From Cunninghamia lanceolata (Eukaryota > Streptophyta > Pinopsida > Cupressales > Cupressaceae), in NCBI GenBank assembly GCA_027924645.1, contig BSBN01001251.1, positions 682,001-746,000 of the forward strand: DNA of 64,000 nucleotides. The letters are read 5' to 3'. Positions 11,379-22,190 of the stretch are shown one piece after another (position 1 is the stretch's first letter; every line of letters starts with the position of its first letter). Both the position numbers and the translations under genes were made by a program. A model generated the notes under the pieces. It saw only the letters and a list, made by a program, of their open reading frames with translations, made no database searches and was not told the origin of the DNA.

Positions 11379-11993
11379 CTATGCATCAAACACATCTTTG
11401 TTTGATATGAAATCCAAAATGTGTTGATCATCATCAAACACTTGGAGATTGGTGACATTATCTGGTACAGAGGGTACTAATATTAATTCAACTGAAAACC
11501 TCTTCAAACCAGATATGGATAATGGCTCCAAAGTAATTGCATCTTGAGCTAAAGCATCGGCTCTGTGATTCTGTTCTCTAGGCACATGGGTGATGTTGAA
11601 TGCATCAAAGTCTTCTATTAAATCCCATACCCTGTGTCTGTAATTAGACAACCTTTTGTAATTGCAAGAGTATATGCCTCTTACTTGTCTTACCACTAAT
11701 TCTGATTCTCCATAGACATGCAAAATGTTTACTTTTTTCTTGAGTGCAAACAATATCCCATGAATTAAAGCTTCATACTCTGTCACATTATTTGTACATG
11801 GGAATTGTAATCTATATGCTGCTAAATAAGACTTTCCAGTTGGATCAATGAGATTTGTTCCTACTCCAGCTCCTTGTTTTGACTTGGATCCATCAAACCT
11901 TAGGATCCATGGCTTATCTTTAGTTAAAGGTTTGCCAGGACCTTCTCTTTTCCTTTTGGCTCTAACGGCTGCACCACCTGATATCCATTTCAA
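11379..11993 (-). pseudogene. Archaeal-type RNase H (aRNH) placed before RT
   Basis: A second RNase H domain of the archaeal/plant-like type seen in Tat/Ogre retrotransposons. Motifs: WILRFDGSKSKQGAG (D34), NNVTEYEALIHG (E72), HVYGESELVVRQVRG and REQNHRADALA (D146). The third motif is GES where GDS is usual, so one catalytic Asp is Glu (E96), possibly inactivating. The domain lies between the protease/zinc-motif region and RT. My recollection of Ogre/Retand elements is RT, RNase H, aRNH, integrase, so the order here looks different. The 205-codon ORF is intact, but its frame has stops downstream towards RT (for example near 11250). Confidence 0.8.
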
Positions 11994-12003
11994 CTTTGGT
12001 GAC

Positions 12004-12993
12004 TTATTCTACTTTCACCTTATCTGACTGATATGAAGCCGATACTTTTTTTTCTTCCTTATTATCAGGAAAACAATCGTTTGAATGAAGTATCATCTGC
12101 TTCTTCAAAATGTGCAAGCATAACGAGCAATTAGTCTCTGAATGTGGTGCTTCATGTAACCTACACCAACCTTCAATTAGAACATCATGTGGAGAAGTAT
12201 GATGTAACAACATCCTCTAAATTTGTTTTGATAAGAACTCTTCAAATTTAGTCAAATTACTCCCTTTATCTTCATTAGATACTTCATAATCTGATTCAAT
12301 CAAACAATCAGTTCCTGGGGTGATGTTACTTTTATTCTTAGGACTGCTCCCAATATTCATCAGGATCTCTTCTGAATCATGAATATAACTTTCATCCTAA
12401 TATATGTTTTCTTCTGTATCTGCAGATGATGAACAAGAGTCAAAATCACCATAACTATCTGTATGACTTACCTTAGGTGATGATATTCCCTTATCACTGC
12501 ATGCTTGTTCTAGCTCCATCATGTCTAAGCAGGCATCACAATTTTTTTTAAAATGTGCTTCATCATGTAACCTGCACCATCCTTCAATCAAAACATCATC
12601 ATTAGACATATTTAACATTAGACAACATTGCATCTTTTGGAACAAATACAATTCAAAGTTCTTAAAATGATCTATTTCATTATCATCCTCTGAACTGTGG
12701 TCAGACTCTATGATTATTCTGTCATCTTGGAGGTCATTCTTATCAACATGAATATCATACATGACGATCTCCTCTATCTTGACTGTTTGGGGTCTAATGG
12801 TATAAACTCTAGGTTCAACATCCACATACATGATCTCATTAGTTTTGTTATACTCAGTAATCATGTGTTTCATCCAAGGTTCAGCATCTATCTGAATCTG
12901 GTTAGGAATCCCTTTCCAATGTAACCACATGTGACTGAAATCAGTAGACATGTATCCATTAAGTGTTTTTGACCAATCCTTGCTAAGCAACAT
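12004..12993 (-). pseudogene. Post-protease region with repeated CxxH/CxxC motifs
   Basis: The 12993-12397 frame begins MLLSKDWSKTLNGYMSTDFS, the conserved stretch just after the protease in Tat-like elements, so it is the C-terminal part of the protease polyprotein. It then becomes acidic and carries DVLIEGWCRLHDEAH followed by FKKNCDACLD. The next frame (12213-12004) has a second copy, DVLIEGWCRLHEAPH then SETNCSLCLH. Both fit C-x2-H-x3-H-x4-C-x2-C, a plausible zinc-binding knuckle. A related WCRIHNTNAH occurs in gag near 14060. The role is unknown; nucleic-acid binding is a guess. One or more stops lie between the two frames. Confidence 0.55.
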
Positions 12994-13032
12994 TCCATAT
13001 GTATCAGGGATATCTACTACTTTGATATCAAT

Positions 13033-13680
13033 TTAGTACTGGATTGTTGGATCTGATGCTAATTGCATATGAATGTGAGTTAATTCTCCTACAACACTCA
13101 CCTCAGTTTTATCTAGTTGTGTTACCTTCTTTAGTGACTTGGCAGGATGTAACCCTAAGGCATTACATATGGACAATGGCATTACGTTGGTTGATGCACC
13201 TGAATCCACTAAATAGTTATGTAAATTCTTACTAAACATCCTTATGGTAAGGAGACATGGAGGTGACTCAATCTTATCCCTATAAAGAGTCATGTGTGAA
13301 GTCTTAGCAGCTTGGAAAGTGGCTGAAGTCCTGTGTTTGACATTATTATCCTTAGCTGCATGATCTTTATTCAAAGTCTAGCTTGAGTTAAGGAGATGAC
13401 TATCCTCTTTTGGCATAGGGTCATCTAAAGACTTCATGAATGCCTTTTTAATGGCTGGGGTTTTGAGTAATTCTGACAATGACAAGCTAATTTTGATCTT
13501 TTTCATTTGATCTACTAAGTATGTGACCAATTTGTTAGACTCAGGAGGCTGATTATTAGTTTTTACCACTGCATTCTGTGGTGCTAAATATTGAGCATTA
13601 ACCTTAGGAAATCTAGGATTATTACTTGCCTTAGGATCAAGTGGAGTATTAAAATTATTTGGAGGCAAAGATGTAGTCAA
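13033..13680 (-). pseudogene. Gypsy aspartic protease region
   Basis: Retropepsin-like protease that would cleave the polyprotein. The 13374-13033 frame has the active-site LVDSGASTNVMPLSI (catalytic DSG) and a flap-like region. The preceding frame (13680-13378) has the typical lead-in LVTYLVDQMKKIKISLSLSE, with one stop between them. Downstream, the frame continues through DIKVVDIPDTYG into the 12993 frame after a TAA/TAG. The DSG triad is intact. Confidence 0.8.
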
Positions 13681-13689
13681 AGGACCAGG

Positions 13690-15450
13690 AGGTCTATTTG
13701 AGTTATTCCTTAGGTTATAATTATGTCTACCCTGTTATTGCTGTTGATAAGTATGCACTTCTTCATGTTTGACTGATGGCTCATTCTCATCCTTAAAAGG
13801 AAAAACATAATTTGTTTCAAAAGCCATGGCTGACTCCTCACATGCTAGAGTATAATTCTCATGAGCTGAATTTACCTTCTGGTGAGAAAGATTGGTAAAA
13901 CTTTCTAATACAAGAGCACAATCATATCCATAAGGGACAATTTCATCAGGAGGGTTATCTGTAGTGTTTGATACCTTAGCCTAAAATATGTTAGCTGCTA
14001 TCCTAAACTCAGGACTTATCTAACTCAGTGTGAGCATTGGTGTTATGTATCCTACACCAGTTTGTAAGGGTTGCTTTTGCCAAGTTCACCCTAGTGGTTT
14101 GCTTAGGTTCACTAGGAGGCTGATTATCTACGAGTGATGGCAAAGAACCATTGTTTGGCCTGGTATTCCACACTCTAGGCTATCTAGGGGCATTATTGTT
14201 ACCGCTGTTGTTATTATTATTGTTGTAGTTCCTATCATTGTTATATCCCCTATCAGGATATCCAGATCTGTCATTGTTATATCCTCTATTTTGATTTGGT
14301 TAAGAATAGAAATTCTGACTTCTCAAATGAGTGATTTCAGTTGTCAATTTTCTCAACTATGATGATATCTTTTTAATTTCTTCCTTCTCCTCCTAAACTT
14401 TGGCTACTACATTTGCTGATTGAGGTTTGAAAATGGAAGAACCATTGTTATTACTCTGTCCTACATCTTGTGGTACTTGTGTATGTCCTGGATATTGCAC
14501 TATTTGGCCATTTCCATTTGGAGGTGGCATAATGTTGAGTGGAGGTACTTGTAATGGACTTGGTACTATAGCTAGAGGAATCATGACTCCATTGGTCTAT
14601 TGTTGAGCAGGATAGGTAGGGTATGCAGGAAATGTTACATTTGGTGTAGGGAAGGCAATATTGGGAGTTGGAGCAGGGATCAACTGCTGATTGACTTTTA
14701 TAGCTTCTTCAAAAGCTCCTACTAAAGTTGTGACATTAGGATGTGTCCTCCTTATGAACATAGAGGTCAAAGGATCTAATGCTGAATAGTATATACTCCT
14801 AGCAGCTTCATCTACTACATTATAAGGAGTGACTAGCTTTGACATCATCTTTTGGAATCTAGCATTAAAGTTAGCAATAGGCTCTCCTTCAAATCTTTTG
14901 ATTGTGGCAAACAAATGATAATTCATTGAAGGATCTATAGGAATCTTGAATCTATCTTTGAAAGCTTTCTCCAAGACAGGCCAGGAATCAACTGAACCTT
15001 GACCAAGACTGACATACCAACTATATGCCTCTTCCCCTAAGGAAAATGGAAATAATCTGCATACCACATCTTGATGTTCAATTCTTGCTCTACAGCAAGC
15101 TTCCTTGAATGTTCTGATGTGATCATCAGCATCCTGATATGGATGATACTTTGGACAAATCTTATCAGGATTTTTAGGTAAAGGATGATATGCGGTGAAA
15201 GTCAAAGATGACTCTACAACAAAGAATGACATTGTGACTGGTGGAGGCTAGCCTTGAGGAGTAACAAGTGGTCCTGTAGGCATTTGTAATCCAACAGGGG
15301 TTATTGGAGTATGTCCTAGAGAAGATTCTGATGTATTAGAACTAGGACTGTGATGAATGTCTACAGTTCTAGGTCTAAATCCACGAATAGGGAGTTCCTC
15401 AAAGAGTCCACTAGATCTGGACCTGGTATTTGGCCTGTGAGCCAGGATTT
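13690..15450 (-). pseudogene. Gypsy gag polyprotein region
   Basis: Capsid gene. The 15232-14597 frame has the plant retrotransposon gag core: RLFPFSLGEEAYSWYVSLG, VLEKAFKDRFKI, and FNARFQKMMSKL. It is followed by a Pro-rich part (14584-14393), then an Asn/Tyr/Arg-rich run (NYNNNNNNSGNN near 14210) and a WCRIHNTNAH motif near 14060. Upstream of the ATG at 15232 the same frame stays open to about 15450 apart from one TAG (PQG*PPPVTM), so the original start may lie further up; I see no Met there before the frame closes. It is the first gene after the PBS-proximal leader. Several stops make it non-functional. Confidence 0.82.
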
Positions 15451-15897
15451 CTACAATTTATAGAAATTTGGCTTGGTTTTCTGTAAAGATCAACAGAACT
15501 ACTCCCTCAAAAGATGTATTTAAGATCAATATCCCAAGCTGACTGGATATTTATGCAATATTTGCAGAGATGCTGCAAATATGAGCAGGTATAGTGCTTT
15601 TGGACACATATATCAGGATATCAGGTAACATAAGCAAAATTCAGCAAGAACTTAGTAGAAGGACCTAAATAACTACTCAATCTTTAGACATTACAAGGAT
15701 TAACTGCAAAGCTTGAGATATATATGCTTAATTCTGGAATATTTATGATGAACAAATATGAAAACATACAGAACGAGAAAATATTTAGACGAACACTCAA
15801 AACATGAACAACTGTGATGATCTTTGAGAAGCTTACCTTATTTCTAACACCAAGAAACTAAAATACAACCGATTTACTTTCAAAAATTAGAAAGAAA
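15451..15897 (-). other. Leader between primer-binding site and gag
   Basis: About 450 bases with no ORF or repeat that I can support. It would be the untranslated leader of the genomic RNA and could hold packaging or dimerisation signals. Confidence 0.5.
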
Positions 15898-15915
15898 GCC
15901 CTCCTTCTAGCACCA
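15898..15915 (-). other. Candidate primer-binding site
   Basis: On the minus strand, five bases after the end of the 5' LTR, the sequence TGGTGCTAGAAGGAGGGC starts with TGG, the complement of a tRNA CCA end. I cannot assign the tRNA without a search; it is not the initiator-Met type used by the copia element in this window. Confidence 0.5.
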
Positions 15916-17016
15916 ATTTATGTTGATGATGATTGTTAGTCATAACAACACTCATAAAAATTTGCACAACAAACCTTTATTCTCTTGAAAAGTATGATCA
16001 ATTTGGAAGAAATTGATGACTCCAAGGCTCCCTTGATCAGGTCATGATCGTCCGACGTTACTCAGAGGTTGATGTGACATGTTGTTTTCCATTTCAAGGG
16101 GTCTTACGTTGTATAAGTAATCGATCTTATGTATGTTTCCTGTAACTTCACTTCACAAACAAGGTTATTTCTACTATGCTCCATAGATTATAAGGATATT
16201 TATAAATTTGATCAATTCTTCTGAACATTTACTACCATGAACTTGTATATACTTCTACACTGAGTATTCATTCAAATAGTGTGCCTACAATTGGATATCC
16301 ATACGTTTATCATGGATATATCTCTGTATTTACATGATATTTATCAATTTGACATGCTTTTACTCAAAATATGCTTTGTATTTTCAATTATTTATGGGAT
16401 ATAAGCATATTTCATGTTCATTTGCTTTAGATTGTATGTTATTTGCAATTATGAGGTGATTTGTAATGCAATTTAAGAAAATTAAAAGAAATACTTCTAA
16501 ATTTGGTGAACCTTTAGCTATTGAGTCACATACATTCTAGATATTGTCATGAAGAGAAGAAATCAAACCATAATTTCACCAGGATGTTCCACAGCTAGGT
16601 ATGGTTGATGCTAACTTCAAAGGAACAAGGAATGAAAACAACACATGCAAGCTGATAAGCACTCCAAGGGATGCAGCTAATCAATGCATATATCCAGATC
16701 TCATTCACTGATTACTCAAGATTTACAATGATTTGTAATCAAACAACTTATTCTTCATTAAGTATGCAAAAAAAAATGTACATTCACTATAACCTTGAAA
16801 TCAGTCTTGAATTTTTCAGCAATCAAATTTCAATTAAGTTTCTAATGTCTAAAAGAGTGCACTCCTTCCCCTTTTATAGAATAAGGAGAGGAGGCAGTTA
16901 CAAATGACCAATGGTCAAGATTTATCTATTCAGATCAATGGTCAATATTTCTTCATTGACTTAGTCAACATCTTCATCTGTGGCACAAGTTGCCAGCTGG
17001 CAACTATCTAGCAAAC

Positions 17017-17022
17017 TTTATT
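17017..17022 (-). terminator. AATAAA poly(A) signal after LTR gene copy B
   Basis: Same signal in the right LTR, about 50 bases past the stop near 17071. Conservation in both LTRs is expected by descent and does not by itself prove use. Confidence 0.45.
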
Positions 17023-20000
17023 TGCTTGTAAGTAACACCTGCATACGTTTACATTGTGATGCATCTTGGTTTACTCTTTATCTCCTTCTTCTTCACCTTC
17101 TTCACTCTCTTCACTCTCTACATCATCTTCATCTCCCTTGTCACTGTCACTTTGATGTAGATCATCTCTTATATGTACCTTTATCGCTACTCTGATGGAC
17201 TCATATGATTGCACAACTCTATCAATCTCCCCTCCATCTTGGACTTTGGCCTTCACTACTGCATGTCTATGAGAATGAAATTTACCTTGAAGGGCATCCA
17301 TCTCGCTTTTCCTGCTATTCAGTGTTTCATTATAAGTCTCCACCCTGACCTTTATTCTCATGACTTTGTTCATCACTTTTTCTGTCAGGTGGTTTAGGGG
17401 GTCCTTTGCAACTTTCTTGAAATTGTCATGGAAGGCTTGGACAGCAAAATGTACATATTGATTTTTAATATTCCCTTTTACCTTCCCTTCCAATGCCTCT
17501 AGGGTTTCTGCCTCATGTGCCATTAGATTGTTCAGTTTGACACTTATATCCCTAAGCCTTCCATTGCATCTCTTCAATATATCACATTCAAATCCTGTAT
17601 CTTCATACCAAATACTCAACAGTTGGGAGGTATTATTATCCAATATATTATTACTTATCAATATCTATGTGTCAATCTTCTTCATTTCACGTTGCTTCTC
17701 TAGCTTGAACGACCTCCAGCCTACCTCATTTTATAGTTTGTCTACCTTTCTCTTCAAGGTACTCAAAGAATTCCACCTCTCCAAAGAGGTTTTCACTACA
17801 TCCTCAGCTTCAAAAATTGATGACATCATCCACTTCTCCATTACCTGTGCTTTATGCTTCATCAAGTCCAATCTAGTAACCTCCTCTTGAGATATAATGG
17901 TTAGTGGGGTGGCTGGATCAACAGGTGCATGATCAGGGTTAATTAACCCTTTAATAAAAGAATGTAGCTGAGCAATGTGATTTTTATGTTTTTTATTCTT
18001 CTCCTTCTCTCTCTTCACCCTTTGTGTTAGAGAGTCAATGATGTCCTTTCCTTCTTCACCTTCTTGGTCTTCATTTGCATAACCCAGATCAACATTAGTG
18101 ATCTAAAATTTTTAAAGGCTTATTTGGCCTTTCTCTTTTTCAACTGTAGGCAGAGCTATCTATGTAGTTCTCCTACCTATAGTAGGATCCCTTTTGATTG
18201 CAGACGTTAGCCTAGCCTTTCTTCTTGGTTTTATCATACTCCCAACAAATAACATAGAAACATCAAAGTCATGTACCTCTTCTACCTATTGCAGATGTAC
18301 TTCTTGTTGCAACCAATAAGGTACATCACCTTTGGGTTCTTGATGATCACCCCTTGTATTTTGGGTGTCTGGTGATCCTGCACTATGCTCTACCCTTTCA
18401 GGTGAATGTTCTATTCTAATTTCTTCCTCATGTACCTTATCATGAGGGGGATCTTGCTGGGGTTCCTCCTGTTGAGGGATTTCTTCGTGCGGAGGAGGCT
18501 CTTGTGAAGCATTTACATTTTGATCTTGTGCCTCCTTTTGCAATTTCTCCTCTGAAATTTCCTGAGCCTTTTCTTTTCGTTCACTTTGTGGTACGTTGGC
18601 CTCTAGAGAAGTTTGTGTATTTTGACTTTGGGGATCACCTTGATCACCCTTCGTCACATTTTCTATCTCTTTCTCTGTACCCTCACTTTGTGATAAACTT
18701 TGCCCTTTATCTTTAGATGCATCAGTTTCTTCTAGGTTAACTTCTTTCTCGACTAATTTCTCCTCTGATGCTAGATTACTACATTGATCACCCCCTGTAG
18801 TAGGTGGCGATGGACCACTTTGGTCTTGCTCAGTATCTTTATCTAGCATGTCTTGATCACCCCCACTCTGAAGTTGTGCTTCTGATTGTTTTTGTCCCAT
18901 GGGTACCTTATTTTGATCCTTGTCTTTATTTGGGCTGATATCACCCATGTATGCCAGGTCTACTGCTGCAGGACTAGTAACGTGCTCAACCAAATTATCC
19001 AACACTATCTGTTGGGCTACTCTTTCAAGGCTATCCTGTTTTGTTTCATCTTTTTCATCTTTGGCCTGGTTGGTCGCCATTTGGGCCATTGGGTTCCCAT
19101 GAGGAGTCATCTTGGTATTGGCAACTAAGGTTTCCATATGCTGAGTAGCCACGTCTTGGAGTACCTCATCATTTGATAATTCTGTAGTATCATCTAGAGG
19201 GAAAGGGGACTCCCTACTAGCCATATGTACTTCCTTTTCTTTCTACTCCTCCATCCTTTTAGTCTTAAACTGAATTATCTTAGGAATGGGGACTTCATGG
19301 TCAAGCTCTCTTCTAAAGGCTGAACCACCCATACCTCTCAATATGATGGGGTCAGTGCTAACACCTCCCCTCGTGGCCATTCTATGCTTCTTAGGTGGTG
19401 GTGTTTGTAGCACCTCTTTTCTTTTCTTCCTTGTAATCAATAAGTCATCATCCCTGGGTTCCATATCTACCTGTTCTTCTTCCAAGGGATTTTCCTGTAG
19501 AGGCTCATTCTCTATTTGAGGCTTCTCTGCTTCTTCAATGACAAGCCTCACTATCCTCTTAGTCTTTTGTTTGTTAGGGGATGGCTGTGATGTGGATGCC
19601 CCATCACCTTTTGATGTAAGCCTTTTGATGATCACGCCTTTCTGTTCATCCTCCACCTTCTTACCCTTAGATGGCAACTTTTATTCTTCAGCGGGTAATC
19701 TTTCTCCATTAGATTTTCTCTTCTCAATAAGAAAATCATCATACTCTTCATCGGACAATTCTTGTCTCTTCTTCTTATTATCAACTGTGAGGGCCATGCC
19801 CTTCTTTTTCAATTTGGCAATTTCTGCATCTACCCAACTTTGGGTCAGTTGAATGACCCCTTGCATTATTTGATTCAAGGAGGTCTCCTCTAGTAGTGTT
19901 AGATCAGGGGCTGATATGGTGTCATTATACACCTTCTTGTCCTCATACTCATTGGACATTATCTTCCCATCATCATGATGTAGCTGTGCAGGCGTTGGGA

Positions 20001-21110
20001 TGCAATCAAAGGTTCTGATTTGATTTAAGGTGAGCCTTTGATATTTTCTTCTTCTCACCTCTGCCTCATCATCACAATCAGTCTAGAAGTCCTCCAGATG
20101 CTTTTGATGTATCTGTTTTCCTAAAAACTTCTACATCCTGCCATAAGGGTCATATGACTTGGCGATAGGGAATGGCTTCAAGTACATGAGTTTCAATCCC
20201 CCAATAGCATGCTTGATGCTCTATTTGTCTGGGAATAAGTACCATCCTAGGCAAACTGGGAATAGTACAGGAGGAATCTTCTTTTGCTCTATGTGAGCTT
20301 CAACTGCTGTGGACACTTGTCTAACAAACTCCATCAAGATGACCCTATTAGTGGGGTATCTTGACAACATGAGGGGCTGTCCTTCAAACCCTTCAATCCT
20401 TATGTATGAAAAGTGGAGAATTGGATAAACCAAGATCCATACTTGTAAATAATTTCTTGAGCTTCCATGCTCAGTCTCTTGGTCTGGTCCTCCATTGTTC
20501 TTACTAGATGCATTGAAAATGCATCATTTACCAGCTTGTAATCTTGGAGGTATGCCTTTTTCTGTAATTGGGGATAGTGATCCCAAACATTCACATCACT
20601 AGTCTTGTTTCCTACCCTGCCTACTATTTGTAAGGCATCAAATGTTCCTCGAAAAGCACATGAATAAACAACATAAGAGGTCATGTAAAATATGCAGGTC
20701 TTGCCTCCCAGTTTCCTCATCCCCTCATCTAGGCAATTACTAATGATTTTGGCCCATAGAGGCTTGTTATCCGAGTATAAAACCATCTAGATAATTCCAA
20801 ACATCCAGTTCTCAAAACTACTAGCATGAGGTCTGCCGGTCATCCTACATAATAGGGAAATTATATATTGTACTGTTCTTCACCCTCCACTGATATATTC
20901 TCTTCCTGGCCTCTTTCTTGTTGTTGTTATATTCCTTCTCCAGTTTATTGAGGTCCACACTTACTACCTTATTTCCCACTGGTAGGTTGAATGTGGTAGT
21001 GATGCCCTTGACTGAAAAGTTAGCATATACTCTGCCATGCTTCTCTACTCTTTTGGTTTCTGGTTTATAATTTCTGGCACATTCAACTACCAGCTCAATG
21101 GCATCCATAG

Positions 21111-22190
21111 TGTTAGGTCTCAAAAATGCAGGTTGCAAATCCTAAGAGGATTCCAGACTCTATGGTTAGATTGGCAACGTTTTTGAACTAACCTGATGGA
21201 GTTAACCTTTAGGGTTTGATGACTCCCTACACTTTGGGCACTGCTATACCTAGGTGGGTGAACCTTGAAAATCAAAGCAGATCAAGTGTAAGTGTTTTGA
21301 CTAAGTTAATGATCTACCTACAGTGGCAAATGGTGTAGAATAGATGTAAGCTTGCTAACTAATTCTATATCTAATATCTGGTGGATGATTGGTATAAATT
21401 GTATAAGCAATATCAAGGTAAAAACTAATAAATGAATTTAACTATTAAAATAAGTAAGACCAGTGCCTTTGTTGGGTAAACAGAGTCAAATGGAAATCTA
21501 AGACTAGTGGCTTATAGTTGGCAGTAACTCTAACTGTTTGGCAAATTACTTTAGTTTATAACTTGCATAAACGTGCAGGGAAAATGATTGACAGATTCTT
21601 CTTAATAATCCAATTGACAAAATCATATTTCTTGTTATTCACCAGAAGGAACTTTTAATCCTTTCTTGAAGGAACCAATTGAATGAATTATACAAGAGCA
21701 ACAGATACGATTAGCTTGGAGACAGAATGACAATCCTAATTATATAGTTCTTCTTAATAATCCAAATCAACACTTCTACATTACTGTGACTGACCAGAAG
21801 GATTTTAATTCCTTTTTAAGGAAACCAATTAATCAAAATCACACAAATACAACAAATGTGCATTGACAAATTAAATATATACTTGATATATCAATTTGAA
21901 TAATAGGGAAACATTAAACTGGAGACAACCAAATAACTGAATAACTTCAACAAACAATTGATGCCAGTATAAATCCACAGAATCAGAGATCTTCTATTAA
22001 CTTCTTAGATGTAAAACTTGCAACATGGTCTTTAAAACATTGTAAGCTTCATATATTATCTCCTACTGCTTATGATTTTTTAGCATCATATGTTCAACTT
22101 ATATAGAAATACTTATGAAGAGACATAACTCTTCAAAATGTCTTTTGGTAATTAACATGATTAACATAACAACAATAAAGATAACGATGC
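21111..22190 (-). other. Downstream non-coding part of the nested solo LTR
   Basis: About 1.1 kb past the last coding stretch. Two related AT-rich segments with CCAGAAGGA and AGGAACCAATTGAAT / AGGAAACCAATTAAT occur near 21641-21690 and 21789-21834. No ORF seen. Confidence 0.45.
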
